Below are positions 52,483 to 63,602 of a stretch of DNA of 64,000 nt, piece by piece. This DNA comes from Bolinopsis microptera. Lineage: Eukaryota; Ctenophora; Tentaculata; Lobata; Bolinopsidae. A program made the position numbers and the translations under genes. The first letter of the stretch is position 1; every line of letters starts with the position of its first letter. The stretch is taken from assembly GCF_026151205.1 (NCBI RefSeq), contig NC_087078.1, positions 13,499,118 to 13,563,117 of the forward strand, written 5' to 3'. Under the pieces are notes generated by a model that was not told the DNA's origin, ran no database searches, and saw only the letters and a list, made by a program, of their open reading frames with translations.

Positions 52483-53023
52483 GGGTGGGCGACAATTGAC
52501 CCCCCGACAATTGACCCCCCGACAATTGACCCCCGACAATTTACCCCCCGACAATTGACCCACGGCTGACCTTGACCCTGACCCAGGACCCAGGACCCAA
52601 GACCCAGGACCCAGGACCCAGGACCCTGACCCTGACCCTGACCCTGACCCTGACCCTGACCCTGACCCTGACCCTGACCCTGACCCTGACCCTGACCCTG
52701 ACCCTGACCCTGACCCTGACCCTAACCCTGACCCTGACCCAGGACCCTAACCGTAACCCTAACCCTAACCCTAACCCTGACCCAGGACCCTAACCCTAAC
52801 CCTAACCCTAACCCTAACCCTAACCCTGACCCAGGACCCGATCAATTGACCCCAGTGTAATTACATGGGGGTCAATTGTCGGGGGGTCAATTGTCGTACT
52901 AAACCCTAGATTTCGCGACAATTGACCCCAGTGTAATTACATAGGGGTCAATTGTCGGGGGGTCAATTGTCGGGGGGTCAATTGTCGGGGGTCAATTGTC
53001 GGGGGGTCAATTGTCGCGGTACC
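52483..53023. mobile_element. nested element carrying telomere-like hexamers
   Basis: Flanked by the 8-bp duplication TCGGATAG (52475-52482 and 53024-53031). Subterminal arrays of CGACAATTGACCCCC face each other in inverted orientation. The core (52618-52830) is (CCCTGA)n changing to (CCCTAA)n, with CCCAGGACCC spacers. No coding sequence. The 8-bp duplication suggests hAT or a similar superfamily. Confidence 0.85.
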
Positions 53024-53556
53024 TCGGATAGCTCTGCTTATTAGCATGCCCACTCCTGACTCTTGGCGAACTTGCCCCTTCATAATGATTGTAACGTGTG
53101 TACACAGTATAGTACACAGTACAATCTGATTAGGTACAGTGCGCTTTTCCTAATAAACAATGCCCTTTTTCCCAACAATTTTTCTGCCAAAATTCCTCGG
53201 CCTCGGCCTCGGTCAAAATTTGCACTCCTCGGCCTCGGCCTCGGCCTCGGTCAAAAAAAGAAACCTCGGTTGTCCTCGGCCTCGGTCTTAACTAACTGTA
53301 TTTTCCTCGGCCTCGGCCCTCGGTCGACCCCTGCAAAGTAACCATGGCAACGAGGGTTGTTACACACACGTGCACGTACAAAGATTGTTAAAACGGCGTT
53401 TTTTATCGGTTTTGTTTATATTACGCTGTGTTTAGTGCGAGCAACATTTTCGTCGGATGTAACTTCGGTGGGGATGAATACTTTTCGACCGATTAAAACT
53501 GACTGCCAAAGAATACTATTAGGTTCCTCCCTGTGACCACGGGTTTTCTAGTTAAG

Positions 53557-54186
53557 TATAAAATTAAAGATCTTAACAATTACTACACTTCAAAATATAG
53601 AATAAATGTTCATAGAACAAAATATTTGACTTTACCAGTCACTTAAAGTTTCAAAATGAAACTGAGGTTGAAGATGCAGTTACCAAAGAGCACTGGTTCT
53701 CAATGTTTACTGAAACAAACTGTTTCCAAAATATCAATTTAAAGCAACCCATTTTATCTGCTTTTCTGTGAACTAAACAGCTCAAATAGAAAAGCTATTG
53801 CCATGATATTACGACAATATCAAAATTAAACATGTTTGTTGTCAAATAAACATAGTCCAATATCGCTTTACCACACCTCAATATACTTGGTAGTTCATCC
53901 TATATTCTAATAGTAGCAAAATAGTAGCAAAAAATACATGCTATAATAACTCTCATTTCCTAAGAATAAAAATCAGTAAAACCTTATCTTTTTGACAGAT
54001 TTATCTTTCATTTAAGATTGAGTCCCTGGCTTTCTACAATTTCAATACACACACTTATAAACATATAGTCTCTAGAGCAACTCAGTATGGTGGACTCAGG
54101 AGCCTTGTTCATCTGCTAGGTCGACCATGGACCAACCGCTGTTGCACAGGGTGATGATGCGTTTAGCTTGACATTTTAGATCCATG
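53557..54186. other. AT-rich spacer, nothing recognised
   Basis: No open frame of note, element ends or tandem array. Confidence 0.4.
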
Positions 54187-54621
54187 TCAACAAGTGCACA
54201 GCTTGAAAAGAAGTTCTGTGAATTGCTGTATCCTTTCTTTGGTGTACTTATAAGTCTTTTGGGGTAGTACAAAAATGTGTTCTAGGTTTCTCTGGGCAAT
54301 ATCACTTAAGTCACAGCTCTGAACTTCAGTGCTGAAATGTTCTGCTTTCCATAGTAAGAATTTCTGCACGTCTCAAAGATGAGAGAGTACTGTTGGGTTC
54401 CTTTCATCGAGTTGAGATTTCACTAAATCAAAATGAATGTCATCTGAGTCATGGAAAACTTTAAGGTAGTGTTTGATCAAAATTACTCTCTCCGTAGTTT
54501 GGTGTTTGGAGTGTATTATCGCTCCTACTAAATCGCTCGCCCAAATTTTAAGAAAATTCTTGTGAAAAGGCCCTTTAGGCATCGGTGTATTTTTGGACGC
54601 TGATTCCGAATCACCCCCCAT
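54187..54621 (-). pseudogene. uncharacterised coding-like frame with one in-frame stop
   Basis: A single - strand frame of about 144 codons from ATG 54619-54621 (MGGDSESASKNTPMPKGPF) to a stop at 54187, broken once by TGA near 54373 (SHL stop DVQKFLLWKAEHF). Both halves have coding-like composition and the same register, so this looks like one decayed or misread gene, perhaps of a mobile element. I do not recognise the family. Confidence 0.4.
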
Positions 54622-55001
54622 GACGTAGGGTTAAAATGCTTCTCTGGAGAGTTATGGGCAAAAAACCGTTTTGGTCACGTGACAGGCTGGTAAAACGTGA
54701 ATTCGATTATTTAGGGCTCGGGTTGTAGCGCGATGTACTACTGGGTCGCGCCGCGCATCAAATAATTCTTCTCGCAACCACTTCGGTAGATCGGCGAGAT
54801 GCACCACTGTGCATCACCGAGCTGCGAAGGATTGACATCGTGAATCAAGGGCTCGGGTTACGGTTAGGGTTGTGGTTAAGATTATGGATAGCTTCGAGGT
54901 TATGGTTAGGGTTGGGATTAAAGTTTATGTAAAACCGTTTTGTACGGCTGCAAAACAAAAAAAACCAAAGTCACGTGAAATTTTTGGCCGAGCGATTTAT
55001 A

Positions 55002-55865
55002 GTAGAGGCTCTTACGGGCATTGTCTGCTCGATACACTAGGGACCCCAGATATACCTTACTACACGTATTTTTGACCGTAGAATCAATTAAAAGTGGTTT
55101 CGAGATGATTGGACTGAGTTTACGCGGGTAAAATCGCAAAAAACCGATTTTCGGGCCAAAAATAGGCCAAAAAACCATGTTTTTTGATATTTTGAGCAAG
55201 TTAATTTTGTTGGCATGTCGGCAAAATTTGCATGGCAATAGCTAAAACATAGCCGCACAAGATGATTAGATATATAAAAATAAAACAAATCGCTCTGTTT
55301 TTACGCAGGTAAAAATCCAAAAAAGTGGTAAAAATGTGCCCTTTTTTTATTAAAGTTTGAATGATTTTTTGCAGTTGTATTAAATCAACCCACCAATAGT
55401 CACATCGTGTTTGACTGAAATTTTCCTTTCCGAGAAGTACCCACTTCATATACTTTATAGAAGTTTGAATATTGTCACTCCGCAAGCGTTTTTGCATAAT
55501 TTTCGACGCGCACAACGCGCAAAAGCATTTAGTTGTTATCAATGGGCACCCGCGCGTTCATCATAAATTTCAAACAGCCATAACTCAGCGAGATTATGTC
55601 CGTTCTAGCTCATATTTTCACACCAAATAGAAAACAATGTGATCGTATTGCTGACATAACATGAATATAATTACTTTATAGGCCTAAGAGTTATAGACTG
55701 TCAAAGTTTAAAACGCGCATTGGAATAGCACGTGACTTATAAGGCTATATTTATATTTCTTAACATATTCTCGATCCTTACACATCATACTATTGTGTCC
55801 AATTAATAGTTAGGTCTCTAAACTCATAGCAGAAAACACGTCCTTTTGCCCGTAAGAGCCTCTAC
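55002..55865. mobile_element. 864-bp element with inverted ends and TA flanks
   Basis: GTAGAGGCTCTTACGGGCA at the left is mirrored by TGCCCGTAAGAGCCTCTAC at the right, each flanked by TA (55000-55001, 55866-55867), as in Tc1/mariner-type insertions. The interior has poor coding potential and AAAAACC-rich runs. Probably non-autonomous. Confidence 0.8.
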
Positions 55866-55974
55866 TATTAGTAAGAGCCGTGTATTATACATTTGCATTG
55901 AAAACAGCCCCAACTGCAGCCTTATATTTATATTACATTTATATTGTATTAGACACTCTGTACCACAGTTTGTT

Positions 55975-56063
55975 TTGTATCACGTGGTGACCCCCACTGT
56001 CGCTTCACTATAGTGACGACGATACAGGGGGAGCCGCGCACTCGTGCGCGGCGGGTCATACAA
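55975..56063 (+). repeat. about 100-bp dispersed repeat, copy 1
   Basis: Begins TTGTATCACGTGGTGACCCC and ends CATACAACGTATGACAA; the ends are imperfect inverted repeats of one another. It contains ACGATACAGGGGGAGC and GCGCACTCGTGCGC. Confidence 0.75.
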
Positions 56064-56570
56064 CGTATGACAAAGGTTGTTCATATATCATGTCTGTCAT
56101 ATTTAAATTGTTTATCCATATATAAATAGAACAGTGTGGAGAAAATAATGTTTTTGCCATTCTAACTATTGCTGGACATATAGCGCGCGCCTATTTATTT
56201 TATTTTAAACAAATTTTTAATGCAATCAGCAATGTAAAATAGGTTTAACGCCAATTCCAATACGCTTCGCTCTATATGTAAAAGGAGCAAGCAATATATT
56301 TAACTTATAATTTTTAAACTTATATGTTATTATTATTATTATTATTATAAAACAGGATATTACCGACAAAAATGATTTTTTTAAATACCTTAATGCGGTA
56401 AACTGCAACTGTTCCCTTGAATAAGATTTTCCCAACATCTGTAATTGCATGCACCTATATTTCTAATTATAATTTTATTCAATTCGTGCGAGTTGTCCAT
56501 TTGCAAATTTCTACTATTTAAATCACTTTTTAAAACTTAACCGATAACAAGTTCATATTCTTGTCATACG

Positions 56571-56649
56571 TTGTACATTGTATGGCCCGCCTGTATCGTA
56601 TAGAAACTCTATATAGTGAAACGACCGTGGGGGTCACGACGTGATACAA
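56571..56649 (-). repeat. dispersed repeat, copy 2, inverted
   Basis: The same family in reverse orientation (TTGTCATACGTTGTACATTG start, ACGTGATACAA end), internally shortened. Confidence 0.7.
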
Positions 56650-56892
56650 GTTCATTCTAGGTCTCCCCAATCTTCCAATGAATAAATTATCTGATTCAAT
56701 AGCAAAAGAGAGAGCCGTTTGGGCTGGGGTGTTCTCCATACTCCTGAGAATGTGTCCAAACATCTTCTACCGCTGGCCTGTTCGATACGCTTGGATAACT
56801 TTTCAACTTTGCACCTTTCATACAATACTTCGTTGCTTATTATACCTTTGTTATAACTGTTTAATTTATTTAATGCTTTATGTCATAGGTTT

Positions 56893-57004
56893 TTGTATCA
56901 CGTTGTGACCCCATTGTCGTTTCACTAAGTGTGTAGCGTTTCTACGATACAGGGGGAGCTGGAGCCGTGCACTCGTGCGCGGCGGGTCATACAACGTATG
57001 ACAA
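56893..57004 (+). repeat. dispersed repeat, copy 3
   Basis: Begins TTGTATCACGTTGTGACCCC and ends CATACAACGTATGACAA, with the same GCACTCGTGCGCGGCGGGTC core as copy 1 and a small insertion. Three copies lie within about 1 kb. Confidence 0.75.
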
Positions 57005-58928
57005 ATAGGTTTCAGACCAAATTTCAAATCATTTTACATAATAATCGGTTGCACTGCACAATGTGTCATGAATTTCCTTGACGATGTTTCTAGCAGTTTC
57101 GCAGTAAATTTTTAGCAGCTTTAGAGCACTTTTTAGCTCATCTGCATAATCAATATTACAAATTTCAAATTTACACTATAAAAAAAGCAGGAGCGAAGTT
57201 TATGAAAAATAAAAAGTTCTATTGGAGTTTTTATAAACTTCGTTTTCATAAATGGATAACGAAACCAATTTGGGTCAATTTAAAACAAGTCTCTTTAGAC
57301 AAAATTTAGGACCTAAACCCTTAAATGAAGAGCACATTTAATTTATTTACTTATTATACTTAGTATTTATTTTTGGTGACTGTATCACCCAGTTTTAACA
57401 TTTGATAATTGTACAGTTTATTGACGACACATTGACTGAATGTTATTTTATATTCTAATTTATATTCTAGATATTTTATTTATTTTTCAACAGACGACAA
57501 CTTCCTGTTTTTTCTTCTATATTAGTTACTCATATCTCTTTTACAGACTTTTTTACAAGGACATTGACAGATGATACTCGCATTAGGCATTCATTATTGC
57601 ATCTAAATTATTTCACTTGCATTAGGTTTAGAAATTTATTCTCTGGTTAACAGATTTCAAATGTTTAATTAATTTGTAGTATGACAGTAAGGTATATAAG
57701 AAGTTATTTAATTTTGCTTGGGCTATTATATTGACTATTGAGGTTTAATGATGATATGGAATTTGAATTCTATATAAATTTACACTATGTGGTTGGGGCA
57801 TTTTGCATAGTAAATATGGTTACTACTCCTATATATCATATTATTTGATTGGTATTCGATTTCCGATTATTTCTCTAGGAATATGATTATTATATCTCAA
57901 TTTGGCTTTAGGTAGGGTGCCCCGCTAAAAGAACTGGATTCTTCCAGGAAGCATCCCGTGCACAGACCTTGGTCTACATATATATTAAATTATTAACCAT
58001 TCATTCTGTATGTGCACGAAAATTTATTTCAATCAAAAGAGCACACAAGTCATTCATCAAAAAGTTGATCTTTACAGTCCAAAAAGAAGAAGTCATACGG
58101 AATCCAGCCGAGAATTAAAATTAAAATAAACCTGGTATACAGATGTATTTACAACATTCTAGAAACTCAAATTTTAATGTATTTAACGGTGACGTAGGCA
58201 AGGCATACATTGCAGGTCCGCCCTCTTCAACTAATCATTAACCTAAACTTGCATTTCTGAGCCATAAGTCTTCTGCAAAATTCTTGGTTAGAGTCAATCC
58301 ACCTACCTGATTCAGACCAGGGAGTGAGAGCTTAAGCTCATCAGGAAAGCAAACTTCCAAAATATGAGAGGATGCGATCTGTAATTCAATTTTGTATACA
58401 ATTGTGCTAGAACATTTAATCGATGTTGGAACGGTTTAGAAACCTTTATGAATGTAGACATCTAAAAACCGGAGAGAAGTGGCATGTTTCAAAAGATTTG
58501 AGGCAATATAACCTTTTACAGGTATTTACAGGTAAGGGGGCAGCGTCAGGTAACATTTTTCACTCCCATTGAAACTATATTTTGAGTGATTTTGACCTGT
58601 TCACCTGTCTGTTTGTCAAAATGTACATGAGCATGTTAATTACAACTTTATTTTGAGGGAATTAAACAGAATATGTTAATTTAAAGAATATGTACATTGC
58701 AAGCTGTTCTGTAAGAGAATGATGTTTTTACCCTCACTCACCTAAGAGGTATTGTAACCTGCATTATCAAAATATTTTGTAGAAAAGGAGCATACTAATG
58801 TAAATTAGTATTCTTTGTAATCAGCTAAAGTGAAACTAACCAATCAATGATCATATTAAAATTTAGAATGGTTATATGGGTAACAGTAGCTGTGAAATGT
58901 CATTCATCAGTGTAATTTGACCTCTGTA
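57005..58928. other. AT-rich 5' flank of the CCP5 gene
   Basis: No gene or element supported. It presumably holds the CCP5 promoter and 5' UTR, but I cannot point to a TATA box or initiator with confidence. Confidence 0.4.
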
Positions 58929-61900
58929 ATGGCTGAGGAAAGGTTTGGATCAGTGGTATTCCGACAGAACTTCGATTCTGGAAACTTTGGGTCTGTAGAA
59001 AAAATAGAGAATAGTAATGAGGACGATCTTTTGGAATTCAAAGTGTGGACGCGACCAGATTGTGCAGGGTCATGTTACGAAAATGGCAACAGAACTTGGT
59101 TTCACTTCAGGTTTTTAAAATTATCCATAATATACTGGAATCTAGATGTGAGACATTTACTGAACTTCTTTTGTCAACAATAGCTAAGATAGTGGAACAG
59201 GCGGCATGACATAAATATCAGTGATGCACGCCGGTTCATTTTTCGCCAACCGGCGGCGGCGTGCCCAAAATGGCCCGGCGTGGCGGCGTTCGGCGGCGTG
59301 GAACATAATTTTGTCAAAATTTAGGTTTGAATTTCCAGGCCCACAAAATTGTGGCGTACTTGCGATCATGAAATAATGATGTAATAAGTGTGGTTTTTAC
59401 AGCGTTTATGGCGAAAACGTGGCTGAATGTGATGATGAACGTAACGAAGTGGCCTCATAGCAGCGAGTAGCCCCATAAAATACGACATCCAACCGCTGAA
59501 CTACAATTATCAATGCTACCATCAGAAAACTCTAGTTTGCCCGGCTGCGCGTGCCCTAAAATTATATTTTTCTAAATTGCAATCGTCCAAAAAAATTTGC
59601 CTTGAAATTTTTTTAAATTTTCACGCCACGCCGACTTGAGAGGTATCGGCATGGCGGCGTGTGAAAATGTGCCGGCGCGGCGGCGTCCGGCGGCGGCGTG
59701 CATCACTGATAAATATCCGGTACCATTACATTCAGGCTAAAAATTTACAGTATTAAATTCGGACAAAATTACATTTTGTATCCCTTCTCAGTGTGTCAGG
59801 AGTGCCAAGTCACAAAACACTAAAGATAACAATGTGTAATCTGAACAAACAGAGTAAGCTGTACAGCCAGGGTATGATGCCAGTATACAGGGTCGTGCCT
59901 GGCAAGATAAAGTGGGAACGAGTTAGAGATAGGCCTACTTACGAGGTAAACAGACTAGTTGGAATTTTCTTATTGCTCTACCGAAAATCGAAATGATTGA
60001 TCAAACATTTCTATTTCTCTATTACCGAAGTGGGTTCAAGATTGCTTGACTTCTAGTGTATTCTGTACTTATTCATAACATATCTTATTAATAACTCTAC
60101 TTGTCACAAAAGAGAATAAATAAAATTGTACATCGGATCAAAGGGAAGCTCATAAATATTGTTCCAAGCAAGCGATATCGGGCATTAGGAAATGTCTTGG
60201 GATTGGTGTTTCAAGAAACAAGTGACTTGCACGATTTTGTATGTCAAATTTTGTTGTAAAATGTAGCTACAGAAGTAAATCCCCCGCAAGAATCTAATTA
60301 GAGCACACTTTAAAGTATAGCTGAAGGTTTGATTTTTAATGATCGCTGTCAAATCGAGTGTTTCAGAGGCTCAGCTGGTTAATTTTGTATAGTGTATCCA
60401 TTCTAAAATGAAAAAGTTTAAGGTTTACATAATATGATATATAAGAAAACAAAGCAACTTCTAACATAATTTATTTTTAGATGATTGACGGTCAGTTTCA
60501 CCTCACATTTCTACACACTGTACTAGATAGCAAGATCACGACTTACTTTGCCTTTGTGTATCCGTTCAGCTACACCGACCTCCAGAAAAAGCTGGATCTC
60601 TTCGAAGCTAGGTGGGACACGAGATTTGCATATCTTCAATGTTTAACATGCACGTGTTCGATCAATAAACGCTTCTGTTTGAGTTTTTTTAGAGAGGAAT
60701 GTTTTCTCAGATATACATGCTTTCGTATCAAAAATTATTTTAATCTCGCTGATGTGCAATTTGAAAACATTGCACTCTGCACAGCAACTCGGGACTTGTT
60801 TAAAATGCATGCTTATCTGCAGTTATGCAACTTGTTACAAGTTTATATCTGGAAACTGAAAAGCCATTCATTTGAATGTGGTATAACCACTGCTAATTAA
60901 TTATGTGATAACACGTGGTTTATATGTATCATTTAAATTGCATAATGCAGCCTCTAAATTGACTGCAGTAGGGATTTTTTCCATCCTTATTAATAAGTAA
61001 TCCAATGCATTCCTAGGTTTATTAACTTGCCTTGGAATTTACCCTCTTGGAAAAGAACTGAAGAATTCCCTAAAGATGCTATTTACTACCACTCTACAAC
61101 CTTGTGCCACACACTCAAAAATCTCAAGGTAACTTATTCAGCATCTTAATTTCATTACCACACGACTACACATATTATATATATATAATATATATATATA
61201 TATATTATATCTTCTTGCTAAGAAGATTCCATAATTGCACAAATTTCTTCATCAGTACTAAACATTCACTGACAATATAACTTCAGGTAAAACTACTGAC
61301 AATATAACTTCAGGTACAACTACTGACAATATAACTTCAGGTACAACTACTGAAAATATAACTTCAGGTACGACTACTGACAATATAACTTCAGGTACAA
61401 CTACTGAAAATATAACTTCAGGTACGACTACTGACAATATAACTTCAGGTACAACTACTCAGTGAAAGCAGTATTAATGACATTCTCACTTTTCAGAACT
61501 AAGTGCCTAATATAATTAAGATAGAACATCTAAACAGTTTTATTCCTGTTCCATATGATCGAGGATAGTTAGGGCTACAAAACCTGACCAAGTTTAGCTC
61601 AATCCAGTACTGCGCGTTCAAGATATGAGGTTAAATATACCAAAAATAGAGGTTTTCTGGTGTGACATCATTGTAAATTATTTGGAGTATAACCTCAATA
61701 TCTCACAAACTATACATTTGTGGTCTTTCTGAGTTACACTATCTGTTTCCTTTGGCAATTTCGGTTCAGAGTCAATTAAGTTTGAAACAAAATCTCAGTA
61801 TATGTGAAAGGACTGAGGATATCAAGTTTGTAAAAGCGCGCGTGCGCGCGCACACACATATAATGACCTCATATCTTCCACATTTAACGATTTTTTATAG

Positions 61901-63602
61901 AAATTCTTTCACCATCCTGTAGCACTCATGTGCTGAGTAGGATAGCATTCAAATCATGTCTTTAAAAGATTTAGATAGATACTGAGGGAGAAAATTCATG
62001 TTTGTAAAAGCGCGCGCGCGCGCGCGCATGGCCCAGACTATATCAATGGACGGCCACGGGAGGATAAAAGTACTTTCATACACACCAGCATGCTCATTGA
62101 TGGCTTAAAATGAAGCTAAGACATACTCCTATCAGATCCACCATAAGTTAGATACCATAATAATCATTAAATGTGTCTAAAATGAGGAAGCTTTGACAAG
62201 TGCGAGTGGTTTTGGCAAATTTTGGTATAAAATGGGCCCTGAGATCATATTTTTCTCATTAAAATCACATATATCACGAATATTTATGTGTGTTGGGTGT
62301 ATCCTCATTGGTATCAACCATTTCAATCATCTAGAGCAGCTTTCCTGATTCTTTATCTCATGAAAATGGGCAAAAAAGCTCATAAATAGTCCAAAATCGG
62401 TCATTTTCGCCGCTTTAATAACCTCATTCCTGGCACCCAGAACACTTTGGGTACTCAAAACATGATTTTTCGGATACCTCAGACCCCTAACTAGCACATG
62501 GAGCCAGAAAGAACAGCATGTAGGGACTTCTAAATTTCCATGGTTGAGAACCCAATGTCACACTATTCGTTCATTAATCCTGCTTTCACTGACGATATAA
62601 CTTCAGGTACAACTACTGACAATATAACTTCAGGTACAACTACTGACGATATCGTCCCCTCATGGCATGACTGATGAAAGGGAGCTCCCACTCCAGCACC
62701 TTTTTCCTGACGGTCCATCATCCCTCCCTAGACGTTTTAACGGCAAGAAGGTACGAAGATGCGGCGACTGTTGATAATTGTGATTATAAATGCTAATTTT
62801 TACAGTTTTGTTTTTGCTTTCAAATATTCAACAATATGGAGCTAGTTTTCATGATATTTTCTGCGTGCACAAACTTTCTTAATTGTAACTTTTTTAAATG
62901 TAACGATTTGTTTCAGGTCTACTTCATCTCATCCAGAGTACACCCCGGAGAAGTGCCGGCTAGTTTTGTAATGAACGGTTTCCTAAGTTTCATCCTGCGA
63001 CCCAGAGATCCTCGAGCTGTGTTGTTGAGGCAGCTGTTCGTGTTCAAAGTGGTTCCTATGTTGAATCCTGATGGTGTCAACAGTGGTCATTACCGGTCTG
63101 TTTCTATTTATAACTTTATGTCTTAATTAACTACTAGTATCTTTTCTATAAATACAATATTGATTGTTTTTTGTAATATGTTTTCTTGTTTGGAACATGG
63201 AATCAAGGTTTGAGATTTAAGTGGAATGAGTACTAGCAACACCAAATGTTTGGAGACAATATCGCTAAGGGTAACGAGTAACGACTCGTTTAAAATTATC
63301 GATGTATTCAGTATTATTCACATAATATTCACATATCCACATTATATCAGCGTCACAACACAACACATAAACCAGTCAGGAAATAACCCTGAAACTTAAT
63401 CACTCTAACTGAAATCATGTCGACTTATGATTTACATTTAAATAATTAAAGTGATTTAATAATTAGATACCTAATAACATCACAATTAACAGAACGGACA
63501 GCAGAGGAGTGAATCTGAACAGGTACTACATTAACCCCTGTCCTAAACTACATCCCTCTATCTACGGAGCTAAAGCTATCATAATGTACCACCACAGAGG
63601 AG
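58929..63602 (+). CDS. AGBL5: cytosolic carboxypeptidase 5-like tubulin deglutamylase, N-terminal seven exons (3' partial)
   Basis: An M14-family zinc carboxypeptidase; CCP5 enzymes remove branch-point glutamates from polyglutamylated tubulin in cytosol and cilia. Exons: 58929-59110, 59792-59945, 60481-60611, 61017-61128, 62634-62750, 62917-63095, 63493-63602. All are GT-AG with matching phases, about 328 residues so far. The N-terminal CCP domain shows [48 protein letters not shown] and [12 protein letters not shown]. The catalytic domain begins with the zinc-binding HPGE (His241, Glu244), then PMLNPDGV and the M14 motif SRGVNLNR. The last zinc His, the catalytic Glu and the C terminus lie beyond the window. 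The start ATG is chosen because the first residues align with CCP5 (FDSGN). The exon 2 acceptor is cttctcag|TGTGTC, not the CAG seven bases further on. Confidence 0.93.
59219..59708. mobile_element. non-autonomous hAT element in CCP5 intron 1
   Basis: Ends CAGTGATGCACGCCG / CGGCGTGCATCACTG with an exact 8-bp duplication ATAAATAT (59211-59218 and 59709-59716). Subterminal GGCGGCGTG repeats are inverted between the two halves. No coding sequence. Confidence 0.92.
61172..61210. repeat. (TA)n microsatellite
   Basis: TATATA run with single-base interruptions in CCP5 intron 4. Confidence 0.85.
61268..61460 (+). repeat. 7 x 27-bp array copying the CCP5 exon 5 acceptor
   Basis: Seven copies of a 27-bp unit, each with ATAACTTCAG|GTACAACTAC, which is the same junction as the real exon 5 acceptor 1.2-1.3 kb downstream. 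The ACTTCAG sites recur at 61280, 61307, 61334, 61361, 61388, 61415 and 61442. Variants include GTAAAACTAC and GTACGACTAC. Confidence 0.92.
61838..62030. repeat. two alternating CG/CA tracts after a shared 5' motif
   Basis: GTTTGTAAAAGCGCGCG occurs twice (about 61828 and 62000), each leading into a run of alternating purine-pyrimidine (GCGCGCGCACACACA and GCGCGCGCGCGCGCGC), sequences able to adopt Z-DNA. Both lie in CCP5 intron 4. Confidence 0.7.
62588..62650 (+). repeat. acceptor repeat at CCP5 exon 5
   Basis: Two to three 27-bp copies end at the functional acceptor (acttcag|GTACAACTACTGACG, exon start 62634). The upstream copy (acceptor at 62607) would read into an in-frame TAA (VQLLTI stop). 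Confidence 0.9.

Larger units (their letters stand above)
51900..53333. mobile_element. hAT element with transposase remnant in the right arm
   Basis: Ends CAAGGGTCGACCGAG / CTCGGTCGACCCCTG with an exact 8-bp duplication CAAAGTAA (51892-51899 and 53334-53341). Subterminal regions are dense in CCTCGGCCTCGG repeats. It contains the 3' end of its own transposase gene on the - strand, interrupted by another element at 52483-53023. Confidence 0.9.
50838..53556. mobile_element. long-inverted-repeat element interrupted by nested hAT insertions
   Basis: The left end AACTAGAAAGCCTGCGGTCA and the right end read inverted AACTAGAAAACCCGTGGTCA continue as matching arms (TTTGGTAGTCAG / TTTGGCAGTCAG; CTCGCACTGAACACA / CTCGCACTAAACACA; TTTGCACATGGGCGGTCGTA / TTTGCACGTGGGCGGTCGTA). 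With the insertions at 51032-51629 and 51900-53333 removed it would be about 0.67 kb, two arms around a short AT-rich centre (about 51706-51850). It has no coding sequence of its own. The superfamily is uncertain. Confidence 0.75.

Noticed and set aside
59792-59802. Alternative CCP5 exon 2 start at the second CAG
   Set aside because: The first acceptor gives WFHF-SVSGVP, matching the family, and the right phase; the second loses the frame.
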